Positions 8,479 to 15,883 are shown, counted from the stretch's first letter. The stretch: 64,000 nt of DNA from Methylorubrum aminovorans (GCF_022179725.1 NZ_BPRC01000001.1:434001-498000); one strand, 5' to 3'. The notes: generated by a model from the sequence alone, not told the origin. Numbers and translations: made by a program.

Positions 8479-8748
8479 TCAGGTCCACCGCAGACGGTAC
8501 GCAACCGCTTCGTCAGGATCGGGGATCGTCACCTCGATGTTGAAATTGATCGTGCCCACATCCCCTTTGCGCCCGCCACTTCGCACCACCTCGTTGAAGC
8601 TCGCCGATGGGATGTGTTCGCTCATCCAGGCGAAGAATGCGGGATCAGCGTCCGTGAACGGTACAGAGCGCAATTTCTCGATGTCGTTGGGAGGAACGCA
8701 ACGGATTGAGTGAACGAGCCATCGCGTGTGCGTGTACGGTTCGCTCAT
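8479..8748 (-). CDS. Small phage protein, LRW-tail family
   Basis: 89 aa from the ATG at 8748, which overlaps the stop of the gene upstream (ATGA). FFAWMSEHIPSASFNEV forms the helix part, INFNIEV a strand, and DPDEAVAYRLRWT the tail. The stop lies 3 bp from the convergent gene ending at 8475. Confidence 0.65.
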   Translation of the reverse strand: MSEPYTHTRWLVHSIRCVPPNDIEKLRSVPFTDADPAFFAWMSEHIPSASFNEVVRSGGRKGDVGTINFNIEVTIPDPDEAVAYRLRWT

Positions 8749-9011
8749 GGTTGCACGAACATCTTGAAGTTGAACGCCGCGTCGTCGTCGTCGGGGACGG
8801 TGATGAGCCAAATCTTGTGACCCGCAAGGTCGAATTCGTCGTCCTCAACCGCCTCGATACCAGCAAGAGCACATCGACTCAGCATCTCCTCAGGCGCTAA
8901 GCCGGTGAGTTCGCCCCGACACGCGAGGAAGCTATTCAGGATGGAGTCCGTTGTGTGGGGAACGAGCCATGTCTCATTCTCAGCCGCCATGTGATGGAGG
9001 ATGTATTTCAT
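8745..9011 (-). CDS. Small phage protein, divergent LRW-tail family member
   Basis: 88 aa. The tail DDDDAAFNFKMFVQP keeps the acidic run, the A-x-F and the F-K pair, but R-W has become M-F and three residues are added. A strand IWLITV precedes it as in the other members. The start overlaps the stop of the preceding gene (ATGA). Confidence 0.6.
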   Translation of the reverse strand: MKYILHHMAAENETWLVPHTTDSILNSFLACRGELTGLAPEEMLSRCALAGIEAVEDDEFDLAGHKIWLITVPDDDDAAFNFKMFVQP

Positions 9012-9322
9012 GCCGAACCTCCCGCCACGTTGAGCGCCCGATCGATCAGGTCGCGAAGCTGAAGGAGATCGTCACGCTCGTAGACGCACACGCCATCCTC
9101 GCCGATTGAGGACGGGCGAAGGTCACGACCACCTTCCTCGAAATCGGCAAGGTCGCGAACCTCCATGCACGGGTAGCATGCGATTGGTGTGCCCCAGCAG
9201 TTCGTAACGGTCTTTTCGTGGAAGCCTTTCGTGATGACGCACAGGCGCTCATCGTAGTCGTTGATCTCGAACACGGTCCCGGCGGGCAGCGTGAGGAAGG
9301 TTTCGCGGGTGACGATCTTCAT
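9008..9322 (-). CDS. Hypothetical phage protein
   Basis: 104 aa, coupled to both neighbours by 4-nt overlaps. It begins MKIVTRETFLTLPAGTVFEIND, a compact beta-rich start, contains two Cys near the middle (NCWGTPIACYPC) and ends in a helix LLQLRDLIDRALN. It lacks the family tail. Unknown function. Confidence 0.6.
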   Translation of the reverse strand: MKIVTRETFLTLPAGTVFEINDYDERLCVITKGFHEKTVTNCWGTPIACYPCMEVRDLADFEEGGRDLRPSSIGEDGVCVYERDDLLQLRDLIDRALNVAGGSA

Positions 9323-9510
9323 CGGCAGAACCTCCGGCGAATCTCATCGAACGGCATGTCGGTCGCGATGGTGCGCTTCTCCGGGTCGAAGTTCAGCATG
9401 CTCTCAACGAGGAAGCGGGTGTTCGTGATCGCGAGGTTGTTCTCGCGAATCTCCCGCAGGTATCGCTCATGCTTCAGGCGTCTACGCTGTGCAGCGGTGG
9501 GGCGGATCAT
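9319..9510 (-). CDS. Hypothetical small basic phage protein
   Basis: 63 aa, very Arg-rich at both ends (RPTAAQRRRLKHERYLREIRE and DEIRRRFCR). It is mostly helical by composition and could bind nucleic acid. 4-nt overlaps on both sides. No family recognised. Confidence 0.55.
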   Translation of the reverse strand: MIRPTAAQRRRLKHERYLREIRENNLAITNTRFLVESMLNFDPEKRTIATDMPFDEIRRRFCR

Positions 9511-9836
9511 CGCGGCTCTCCAAACTCTTCGGCGAGCGCTTCAGCGATGGCGCGGGGATCGGCTCCCGCTTCCATGGCGCGACGAACCACTTCCTCGTAC
9601 CGCCGAATGTCGTCCTCACGCTCAGCCGCAGCCACACGCTCCCTGGACGCATCATCGACTTCCATCGCGCAGACCCACGAAGGCTTGCCGCACCACGTCC
9701 GGTCGTCGATGGAAGCGTACATCGCGTTGAGATTCGCCCAAGGTGAGACGGTGGAAGCCATGTAACGGTGATACTCCATATCGATGGTCCGCTGATCGTC
9801 CGAAGCGGCGACGGTCTCGATGTTGTTCTCAATCAT
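9507..9836 (-). CDS. Hypothetical phage protein
   Basis: 109 aa. The C-terminal 50 residues form a charged helix (SRERVAAAEREDDIRRYEEV) followed by EAGADPRAIAEALAEEFG, a small UBA- or helix-turn-helix-like end. The N-terminal half has several aromatic residues. Coupled by overlaps with both neighbours. Confidence 0.55.
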   Translation of the reverse strand: MIENNIETVAASDDQRTIDMEYHRYMASTVSPWANLNAMYASIDDRTWCGKPSWVCAMEVDDASRERVAAAEREDDIRRYEEVVRRAMEAGADPRAIAEALAEEFGEPR

Positions 9837-10014
9837 TTTTCACCTCGGGTGAGGCTGTGCTCGAAATCACGTAATGATACCCCGCGACCATCCTATCGTA
9901 GCAGTATCCGACGCCGGCAGCAGCAGAACAAAACGCAATAAAAACGAGTACCACGATGACGAGACGTGTTACAGTTTGCACAAATCCTGAAACCAAATCT
10001 TCAAGCAGTCCCAT
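9829..10014 (-). CDS. Small phage membrane protein
   Basis: 61 aa from the ATG at 10014, which has GGAGG nine bases upstream; a GTG at 10023 is the alternative. One strong hydrophobic segment, LVIVVLVFIAFCSAAAGVGY, at about residues 20-40 and a short polar tail. Function unknown. Confidence 0.55.
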   Translation of the reverse strand: MGLLEDLVSGFVQTVTRLVIVVLVFIAFCSAAAGVGYCYDRMVAGYHYVISSTASPEVKND

Positions 10015-10237
10015 CGGAACCACCCTCCGTACGCTTCATGACAGGTTCCCACTTCGACGTGTCGATGGCGAAGTACTCGATGCCGGGAACAAGGCGCTTC
10101 TCGGTGATCGCGGTGAACGCAGTCATCGACAGCACCACCGTCTTCACGGGCTTCCGGGGATGACCGACTTCGGCGAGTGCGTCGCGAAGATCGTTCGCAG
10201 TCAGGGTGTCGAAGCGGGAAAGGTCGAGGGTGCTCAT
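10001..10237 (-). CDS. Hypothetical phage protein
   Basis: 78 aa from the ATG at 10237, which overlaps the preceding stop (ATGA). Begins MSTLDLSRFDTLTANDLRDAL and contains KTVVLSMTAFTAITEKRLVPG. No cysteines, no membrane segment and no family tail. Unknown. Confidence 0.55.
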   Translation of the reverse strand: MSTLDLSRFDTLTANDLRDALAEVGHPRKPVKTVVLSMTAFTAITEKRLVPGIEYFAIDTSKWEPVMKRTEGGSDGTA

Positions 10238-10422
10238 CGCATCCGCTCCCACACGCCCACCGCGACAAAGTAGAGACCAACGGCGCACAGCACATATGAG
10301 GTGTTGAGCGAAACATCGAACGCCGAACAGGTCAGCAGCATGGCTCCGATCACCAAGAATGCGGCGACCACCGTCAGCAGGACTTCGAGAACCGAGAAGA
10401 AAAGGGCGCTGACAAACTTCAT
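10234..10422 (-). CDS. Small phage membrane protein
   Basis: 62 aa, almost entirely hydrophobic, with two predicted spans (VLLTVVAAFLVIGAMLLTC and YVLCAVGLYFVAVGVW). The ATG at 10422 overlaps the stop of the 36-aa gene upstream (ATGA). Confidence 0.55.
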   Translation of the reverse strand: MKFVSALFFSVLEVLLTVVAAFLVIGAMLLTCSAFDVSLNTSYVLCAVGLYFVAVGVWERMR

Positions 10423-10532
10423 CACTGCGCCCCACCGTTTGACCGACTATCGAGGTAGTTCGCGGCGGACTGTAGGAGCGGGATTCCGCCGAAGACGATC
10501 AGCACAACAAAAGCGATAAAGAGCATTTCCAT
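10422..10532 (-). CDS. 36-aa phage membrane miniprotein
   Basis: A 37-codon frame whose ATG (10532) overlaps the stop of the gene upstream and whose stop overlaps the next ATG, so it fits exactly into the coupled chain. It encodes one membrane span, EMLFIAFVVLIVFGGIPLL, then a short polar end. Confidence 0.55.
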   Translation of the reverse strand: MEMLFIAFVVLIVFGGIPLLQSAANYLDSRSNGGAQ

Positions 10533-10897
10533 CACTTCGCCTCCGAAACGATCGACACGAGGCGCTTGTAGGTCTGCTCCACCGCGTCCAGACGGTCAGC
10601 GAGAACGTCCTTGCTCTTGTGCGGAACGGCGTAGTCCCTCACCACCATGCCGATCGCGAGTTCGAGGATGCGACGCTCACGGACCGGATCAGACGGAGCA
10701 GCCTGCACGTCCTCCATCGCGGCTTTCGCCTCCGACTGGATCGACTGCACCATCTCTTCGATCTTCAAAATCTCTGCCGCCAAGTCCGCATTGGCACGCT
10801 TCAAATCCTTGCGGGTGACGAAGGTCTCACGATCGGCGTCGTACGACTTAGCGTAAGGGTTCGGAGTAATAGTAGCGGACGAGTCGAACTTGCCCAT
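10532..10897 (-). CDS. Hypothetical phage coiled-coil protein
   Basis: 121 aa from the ATG at 10897. A longer frame reaches 10939 but would translate the hairpin. After a polar N end (YAKSYDADRETF) come helices rich in heptad-like Lys/Glu/Ile positions (DLAAEILKIEEMVQSIQSEA) and a C-terminal helix. The Shine-Dalgarno sequence GAAAGGA sits inside an 11-bp hairpin stem. Confidence 0.6.
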   Translation of the reverse strand: MGKFDSSATITPNPYAKSYDADRETFVTRKDLKRANADLAAEILKIEEMVQSIQSEAKAAMEDVQAAPSDPVRERRILELAIGMVVRDYAVPHKSKDVLADRLDAVEQTYKRLVSIVSEAK

Positions 10898-10902
10898 AGA
10901 AA

Positions 10903-10934
10903 AGAATCCTTTCATTAAACAACGAAAGGATTCT
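10903..10934 (-). promoter_or_regulatory. Perfect 11-bp hairpin covering a ribosome binding site
   Basis: AGAATCCTTTC (10903-10913) and GAAAGGATTCT (10924-10934) are perfectly complementary around a 10-nt loop. In the leftward mRNA the 3' arm contains GAAAGGA, the only Shine-Dalgarno candidate for the ATG at 10897. There is no T tract after it, so a terminator is unlikely. Translational control or an operator is inferred. Confidence 0.6.
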
Positions 10935-10968
10935 ATCAAATACTCAACTGTACTGTCGAATTAAAACG

Positions 10969-11232
10969 TCAAAGCCAACGCATCCGAAACTCAATCCACT
11001 GAGCTTCGGTCATAGACTTGACATTAAGTTCGTAAGCTCGCATCGGACAGACAGCCCCGTGCCAATTGTCCAGTTCAAGCTTGAGTTCGATACCTCGATC
11101 GTCCAGCCACGATGAGAACTCGTCCCAAACCACGTCTACCTTGGTTTTCAGCGTCGATGATTCGTAATAGTTGAAGCCGCTGCGGTCGAACTTTCCAGAC
11201 CTGTCAGCGTATTCGAAGGCGACGATTTTCAT
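10969..11232 (-). CDS. Small phage protein, LRW-tail family
   Basis: 87 aa. N terminus MKIVAFEYADRSGKFDRSG, then EFSSWLDDRGIELKLEL, a strand with YELNVKS, and the tail MTEAQWIEFRMRWL, which keeps the F-R-M-R-W core. The start overlaps the stop of the gene upstream. Confidence 0.65.
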   Translation of the reverse strand: MKIVAFEYADRSGKFDRSGFNYYESSTLKTKVDVVWDEFSSWLDDRGIELKLELDNWHGAVCPMRAYELNVKSMTEAQWIEFRMRWL

Positions 11233-11444
11233 TCTGCATCCCCCCGCTCCGCAGCCGCCAACGCCTGCTCCTTCACCGTCAGCAGCACCTTCTCCGCCGC
11301 ACGCTTGCGCGCTTCCAGGGCGAGAGATTCGCGATCCATCCGCTCCCGCAGCAAGTAATCGACCTGAGCGCGCAGTTCGTCGTTCTCGACGGTCAGGCGC
11401 TCGATCTCCGCGGCGAGAATCTGGGCTTCTTCGACGGAGATCAT
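11229..11444 (-). CDS. Small phage coiled-coil protein
   Basis: 71 aa from the ATG at 11444 (TGATG overlap with the preceding stop). One long helix with leucine heptads, for example ILAAEIERLTVENDELRAQV, and a charged C-terminal half. Probably an oligomer, role unknown. Confidence 0.55.
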   Translation of the reverse strand: MISVEEAQILAAEIERLTVENDELRAQVDYLLRERMDRESLALEARKRAAEKVLLTVKEQALAAAERGDAE

Positions 11445-11713
11445 CAGTGCTTCCCCTGGCGGCTCAGGCGCAGCGCTTCGAGATTGCACGCGTCGATCGC
11501 GTCATCGAACGTATCGAAGGCGTGATCGTCGGTCGGGATGTACTTACACGGCACACGCATCTGAAGGCGGTCCTTCGAAGTCGCGGTGTACGTCCCGTCA
11601 TCCTCGCGAATGATCGAAAACGAGTGATGGCCGTGCATCGCCATCCACTGCACAGCCTCGGGATAGATTGGATTCGGAAAACGTACAAAATTGAGCTTGA
11701 ACATCAAAATCAC
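11444..11713 (-). CDS. Hypothetical protein, first gene of leftward early operon
   Basis: 89 aa if the first Met is used; a second ATG at 11704 is also possible. Aromatic, beta-rich N half (FKLNFVRFPNPIYPEAVQW) and a compact C half with AFDTFDDAIDACNLEALRL. No recognised family. Preceded by the divergent control region 11714-11882. Confidence 0.55.
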   Translation of the reverse strand: MILMFKLNFVRFPNPIYPEAVQWMAMHGHHSFSIIREDDGTYTATSKDRLQMRVPCKYIPTDDHAFDTFDDAIDACNLEALRLSRQGKH

Positions 11714-11882
11714 CTAATCAAACAACGCTCCCCTCATACCCCGCTGAGACTCACCGCGTCAATATTCAAGACAGTATACGAAACAGTCAGTGTCAAATGA
11801 GACCTCGTACATTTTTGTATGTGGCGAGACGACACGCCTAAATCAGTTGCGACACATCTCATTATCATCAATGAAAGGACGC
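11714..11882. promoter_or_regulatory. Divergent early control region
   Basis: 169 bp between the leftward operon and the first rightward early gene, much richer in A+T than its surroundings. The minus strand carries TTGACACTGAC (11796-11786), identical to the element at 7369-7359, and then TATACT within 20 bp. I could not fit a canonical 17-bp promoter spacing, so a binding site for a phage regulator is as likely as a -35 box. Confidence 0.4.
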
Positions 11883-12539
11883 ATGTCTGAAGACCTGTTT
11901 GCCAAGCTCGTTGCGGAAGTCGAAGGGGAAGCCCCCGCCCAGGTGGTGGAACAGATTCTCCCCGATGATCCGCTCTTCCCCCCGAAGGACTCGATCACGC
12001 TGATGACGGCGAATCTGTTCGAGAACACCCACCTGCCGCGCGAACTGTGGATGCAGGCGCGGCACGCCCTCAACATTCAGGTGTTCGATCGACGCGAACC
12101 CTTCACCCCCGATGCACGCCTCGCGGTGTTCACCGGCACCGTCCAACTCCACACCCCGGAGTTCTTCTCATCCTACCTCGAACACTATCGAGGCCGGCAC
12201 AAAGACGCGCTCTCAAACGAGGCGTGGCAGTACTATAAGAACCTCACCCATCAGACGCTCGACATTCAGCCCGACCCCGGATGTCCCGCCCCAAAGCTCG
12301 GTCAACTCTACTCGAAGACCAACGGGACGCACTACGTCTGGAACCACATCGTCCGCCTACAGTGGACGACGTACGCAACGTTCGCCGAACTGTTCTGCGA
12401 CGATGAGGAGCCGATCGTCATCGACCTGACCGAACCCGCACAGAAGAACCACGAGAACGAACCGATCCTGCGCGGCCGATACGACCCGCACACACTCTGG
12501 CGGAGGAAGACGCAGAAGAAGAAGGCGAAGACCCCATGA
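11883..12539 (+). CDS. Hypothetical early protein
   Basis: 218 aa from ATG 11883 (AAAGGA three bases upstream); an ATG at 11871 would add four residues. Acidic N terminus, a central part with aromatic pairs (HYVWNHIVRLQWTTYATF) and a strongly basic C-terminal tail (WRRKTQKKKAKTP). Its stop overlaps the next start, so the two are coupled. No family recognised. Confidence 0.6.
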   Translation: MSEDLFAKLVAEVEGEAPAQVVEQILPDDPLFPPKDSITLMTANLFENTHLPRELWMQARHALNIQVFDRREPFTPDARLAVFTGTVQLHTPEFFSSYLEHYRGRHKDALSNEAWQYYKNLTHQTLDIQPDPGCPAPKLGQLYSKTNGTHYVWNHIVRLQWTTYATFAELFCDDEEPIVIDLTEPAQKNHENEPILRGRYDPHTLWRRKTQKKKAKTP

Positions 12540-12817
12540 ACTCGAACGATCTCGGCAAGATCATCATCGCGCTCAAGCGCGAACTCGAACAGTTCAAGGC
12601 GGAGACCAACCAACGCCTCGACACGCTCGAACAGACCGCTCAAGACCTGACCGATCTCGCTCACGTGCTCGGTGAGAAGAACGACGAACTCATCGAGAAG
12701 ATCAAAGCGGTGAAGGACCAGATCAACCCGTCCTCCCACTCCATGCGCCCATACGACATCGAACAGGCGGTCAAGCAACAAGAGCAGGAACAACGCATCA
12801 AGCTCAAGAACCAATAA
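12536..12817 (+). CDS. Small coiled-coil phage protein
   Basis: 93 aa. Residues 5-65 form a near-continuous coiled coil (IIIALKRELEQFKAETNQRL, then heptads), followed by a polar tail rich in Gln and Lys. Coupled by ATGA to the gene upstream. Could be a partner of that gene. Confidence 0.6.
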   Translation: MNSNDLGKIIIALKRELEQFKAETNQRLDTLEQTAQDLTDLAHVLGEKNDELIEKIKAVKDQINPSSHSMRPYDIEQAVKQQEQEQRIKLKNQ

Positions 12818-13207
12818 CGTGTAATCTCTAATCTCTAATCTCTAATCTCTAATCTGTAATTATAATGAGATTTGGCATCTCACGTGCCTCGACGGCTCGT
12901 AAACTCGCGCCTCGACACGTGTAATTCCCTCGCTTCGCTCAGTCCAGGGCCTGCGGCCGACTACGCCTTCGCGTCTCCTTCGCTCCCTCGCTTCGCTCGG
13001 CCGCGGCTGACGCCGCTTCGCTCACTCGACTCGAAGGCAGATGTAATAACGGGTCGAGAAAGAACGTCGAGGCAAAGAGTTCGGGGCGTCGAGGCTGAGA
13101 GGAAAATTGAACCGGGCGCTTCGATCCGAGGCGCGACCACGCAACCCACCGACGCCCACGGGCGTCTCGCCTTGCCGCCGCCCAAGACGACGAAGAAGGA
13201 CATCGCC
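12818..13207. other. Non-coding control region with repeats
   Basis: It opens with five tandem TAATCTC units (12822-12856). A small inverted repeat TGAGAT/ATCTCA (12866-12882) follows, then two CACGTG palindromes (12881, 12916) and two copies of CCCTCGCTTCGCTC at about 12927 and 12982. In-frame extensions of the next gene through here have no coding character. Candidate origin or operator cluster. Confidence 0.4.
12822..12861 (+). repeat. Tandem heptamer repeat (TAATCTC)n
   Basis: TAATCTC occurs four times exactly and a fifth time as TAATCTG without gaps, then decays into TAATT. The array starts a few bases after the stop codon at 12817. Its period of 7 bp is too short for side-by-side binding of a typical dimer, so slippage or an unwinding element is possible. 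Confidence 0.8.
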
Positions 13208-13414
13208 GTGACACACGCTGAGAAGGACCGCCTCATCACCACGCTTCAGGATGCGTTCGATCTGGCGCGTGAGAACCAAGCGTTGAAGGAGACGATCACC
13301 CGCAAGGACGCGGAGATCACCCGCCTTCGAGCGGCACAGCCACCGACATCAGACCCACCGAGAGACATCCGCTCGATGATGGCGAAGATCAAAGAGGCGG
13401 GGAAGACCGATTAA
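13208..13414 (+). CDS. Small coiled-coil phage protein
   Basis: 68 aa from a GTG at 13208. The upstream frame is low-complexity control DNA, so a short protein is preferred. Begins THAEKDRLITTLQDAF, continues as a charged coil (ENQALKETITRKDAEITRL) and ends DIRSMMAKIKEAGKTD. Similar in style to the gene at 12536 but not clearly homologous. Confidence 0.45.
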   Translation: MTHAEKDRLITTLQDAFDLARENQALKETITRKDAEITRLRAAQPPTSDPPRDIRSMMAKIKEAGKTD

Positions 13415-13483
13415 TATTGCGACCACGCTCAGAGGGCGTTACAACAAGATCGCTTCATAGATATTCCTTACAGACAACAACAC

Positions 13484-13513
13484 GAGCCGTCGCGGATCAC
13501 TCTGCGGCGGCTC
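13484..13513. promoter_or_regulatory. Imperfect hairpin after the early genes
   Basis: GAGCCG (13484-13489) pairs with CGGCTC (13508-13513) and the inner bases continue the stem with one mismatch. There is no T tract. A TGTAAATA box (13527-13534) follows and may be the promoter for the gene at 13581. Confidence 0.35.
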
Positions 13514-13580
13514 ATCTCGTTGGACCTGTAAATAATCGCACCGCAAGCGGGTTTGGCCGCTTCGGCAAGCGGAACGCCCA

Positions 13581-13844
13581 ATGACAAACTTCGAAGAACT
13601 CCTCAACATCAAGCTGAACGAAGACAAATACGTTCTCGCTCGCATCGTCATCGACTACTTCAAGCGTGCACACGAGCCCATTCCCGATTGGGCGATCAGA
13701 GTGGATGCAGAGGGGCGCAGGAAGGCCGCTGAGAAGGCCGCTGAGAGCGCTCAGGAAGCCCGTGAGACCAATCGTGCCGCCAAGGTGCGGAAGCGTAAGA
13801 AGAGCGCTGTACGACCTTCTGAGGACGATCTAGGGGCATCGTAG
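13581..13844 (+). CDS. Hypothetical small phage protein
   Basis: 87 aa. N half FEELLNIKLNEDKYVLARIV is a folded-looking helix-rich part with Tyr and Phe. The C half is a Lys/Arg/Ala-rich tail (KAAEKAAESAQEARETNRAA, then KVRKRKKS). A nucleic-acid-binding role is plausible but unproven. Confidence 0.55.
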   Translation: MTNFEELLNIKLNEDKYVLARIVIDYFKRAHEPIPDWAIRVDAEGRRKAAEKAAESAQEARETNRAAKVRKRKKSAVRPSEDDLGAS

Positions 13845-14603
13845 AGGCCGAGCGTTTGGTTAATTTTTTCAGTTAACGCTTGCCGGTCCTCAGCCAAGAA
13901 AAATTCTGTACCGATCGTTACAGAAGTCGTCGGCACAGGTCGTTAGCCGGCTAACGTTCCATAACACATCTTATGCGAACGGACGAATGGTATGGGGTAG
14001 GGGGCTTTCGAGGGGATGATCGGCATGATGATCGACGCCCACGATCACCCCGACGATGGCCGCACGATCCCCCGCACCAGCACCCGCAAAAGCCCCCTCC
14101 CCTCTCGAATGCACCTCGATCGGCCTAATGTCTGGAAATCTCCGGGCCGATTTTGTGGGGAAAGCCGACATTCGCGCACATGCGCAGGCTTGACCAGGGC
14201 GACGAGCACCAGCGCAGAGCGTCCGAATCACCCTCGCTCGAACGCCCAGGAAATCGATGTCAAGACCAATGACGGGTCCCATGCCCCCGTAACAATCCTT
14301 TTTCCCCAGCTTTCCTGACCGACTTCGCAATTAAGGTTAAAACCCCGCGCGGCCCTGCATCACAAACGTCCTAAACGGTCCCCCTCCACCGTCCGCCGAC
14401 GTTGATCCGCTGCATCAACCGACGTTGAAAACCGAATCTGCCCCATCGTTTTCCAGACGTTCACCTCGACGTTTCCCGACACCACCCCCTCAAATTCGAT
14501 CTGACACCCCTATACCTGCACCACTCCAGCCTAAAATATTGCTGAATCTCCACTCTATGCTGTAAATTGTTTTCATTACACCATTTTTACGAAAGCAATT
14601 GCT
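13845..14603. other. Longest non-coding stretch of the prophage, with palindromes and direct repeats
   Basis: 759 bp without a believable gene; the frames seen on both strands have no start signals. It holds an 18-bp near-palindrome around CGATCG (13906-13923), a 16-bp perfect palindrome CGTTAGCCGGCTAACG (13941-13956), and a direct repeat CCGACGTTGA (14396 and 14419) around an inverted repeat GTTGAT/ATCAAC. It is a candidate for the lysogeny switch or the origin. Confidence 0.5.
13906..13956. promoter_or_regulatory. Two adjacent palindromes, candidate operators
   Basis: CTGTACCGATCGTTACAG (13906-13923) is symmetric at eight of nine positions. CGTTAGCCGGCTAACG (13941-13956) is a perfect palindrome. 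Their centres lie 34 bp apart, about three helical turns. Sites like these usually bind dimeric repressors, but no repressor gene was recognised. Confidence 0.5.
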
Positions 14604-15119
14604 ATGGCTAGAGAATACCAAAGACATGGGATGAGCGGACACCCGCTTTACAATCGTTGGAAGCAGATGATCTATCGCTGTTACCGCGAGAAGTACGCGA
14701 AGTACCCGGTTTACGGGGCGTTGGGGGTGGAGGTTTGCGCGGCGTGGCGGACCGACTTCGGACGGTTCCTCAAGGATGTGGGGCTTCCGCCGTCTCCGCT
14801 TCATTCTCTCGATCGGATCGACGTTCGCGGGAATTACGAGCCGAACAACGTTCGGTGGGCGACGCAGGCGGTTCAGCAGCGGAACCGTCGCAACAACATT
14901 CACGTGACGTTTGGTGACCGCACGATGGTTTTGAAGGATTGGTGCACCGAGTTGCGTCTTCCCTACGAGACGGTGAAGGAGCGCTATCACGCGGGCTGGA
15001 CCCCGGAGGCTGCGGTCTATTACGGGCGGTACATGACGACCGAGCGCCTTCGTGATGAGTGTGCCAAAGCGTGGGCGGTGTGTTTCCCGAACGGTTCCGG
15101 CGACTGTTACCTCCGCTAA
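14604..15119 (+). CDS. HNH-like (phage homing-type) endonuclease
   Basis: 171 aa. It matches a common phage family: LYNRWKQMIYRCY near residue 15, VCAAWRTDFGRFLKDVG, then SLDRID followed by GNYEPNNVRWAT and QQRNRRNN. The D-R-I-D and N-N-V-R-W blocks are the HNH-type core of this group. The C-terminal part (VLKDWCTELRLPYETVKERY) resembles a DNA-binding helix-turn-helix. A free-standing mobile endonuclease is likely. Confidence 0.65.
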   Translation: MAREYQRHGMSGHPLYNRWKQMIYRCYREKYAKYPVYGALGVEVCAAWRTDFGRFLKDVGLPPSPLHSLDRIDVRGNYEPNNVRWATQAVQQRNRRNNIHVTFGDRTMVLKDWCTELRLPYETVKERYHAGWTPEAAVYYGRYMTTERLRDECAKAWAVCFPNGSGDCYLR

Positions 15120-15189
15120 TTCACCCTATTCACAACCCTCGCTTCCCTCGATTCCACCCTTGTGAGAATCTGAGGGGAGGAGGCGTCCG

Positions 15190-15522
15190 ATGATGATGAA
15201 GCTGTTCTGCGCGGTGATCGCGATCACCACCATCTCGACCACCGTCCAGGCGGCGGAAACCTGTCACCCCGGCTACTACTGTGTGCGCATGTTCGAGGCT
15301 CCGGCGGAGGACCCGAACGTCGCGTGGGCGCGTGAGGAGAATGCCCGTCAGCGGGTGGAGGCGGAGCGGTCGTCGGCACTTCGGCGGGAGCGGATCGACC
15401 GGCTGGATTCCGAGTGGAACGCCTATCTCGCGGGGGAGGCGTCCCGGCGCTCACGATCCTCGCAATCGATCACTGTTATCGACAGTCGCGGCAACGCGTA
15501 TTTCGGGACGGTCTACCCCTGA
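15190..15522 (+). CDS. Exported phage protein of unknown function
   Basis: 110 aa with a clear signal peptide (MMKLFCAVIAITTISTTVQA, cleavage after AQAA-like VQA-A) and GGGAGGAGG eight bases before the ATG. The mature part has a CHPGYYCV pair of cysteines near its start, an Arg/Glu-rich helix and a C-terminal SITVIDSRGNAYFGTV strand. Perhaps a morphon or lysis-related periplasmic protein; unproven. Confidence 0.55.
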   Translation: MMMKLFCAVIAITTISTTVQAAETCHPGYYCVRMFEAPAEDPNVAWAREENARQRVEAERSSALRRERIDRLDSEWNAYLAGEASRRSRSSQSITVIDSRGNAYFGTVYP

Positions 15523-15526
15523 TCGG

Positions 15527-15883
15527 TCACGTCCAGCGAAGCTTGTGGGCGAGCCAATCGGATTCACGCGTGAAGACGATGGAGCAGTGGTGCCCCTGAG
15601 CCTCGTCACGAAACGCGTGGAAGTACGGCTTCCGGCACGTGTCGTGAATCCACTGGATGTATTGCTGGTACGTTTCGCCTTCTGAGAAGCGCAGCTTCTT
15701 CTCTTCGACGGCGCAATCGAGGTAAAAGTCGATGTCGTTATCGTCTCGACTTCGATAGATTTGCTTCCCGTTCAGAATATCTGCCGGGAAGTATGGGTAC
15801 GAGAAATCGTTCACTTCATAGTCGAACGGATCGTCGTACGACGTTTCGAAGAGGCGGTGCGCCCAGGTCTTTCGCTTTGCCAT
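15527..15883 (-). CDS. Small phage protein, LRW-tail family
   Basis: 118 aa. The C-terminal domain follows the family plan: QQYIQWIHDTCRKPYFHAF, a strand HCSIVFT, then RESDWLAHKLRWT at the end. The N-terminal ~60 residues are aromatic and acidic (YDDPFDYEVNDFSYPYF) and unique. A terminator for the next leftward operon ends just upstream, so this gene must have its own promoter. Confidence 0.65.
   Translation of the reverse strand: MAKRKTWAHRLFETSYDDPFDYEVNDFSYPYFPADILNGKQIYRSRDDNDIDFYLDCAVEEKKLRFSEGETYQQYIQWIHDTCRKPYFHAFRDEAQGHHCSIVFTRESDWLAHKLRWT

Noticed and set aside
12927..13040. CCCTCGCTTCGCTC repeats as a possible CRISPR-like or REP array
   Set aside because: Only two clear copies with unequal spacing and no regular spacers.
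13971..14330. Two overlapping frames of ~100-119 codons in the control region
   Set aside because: Opposite strands, no SD, no sensible composition; the DNA is better explained by palindromes and repeats.
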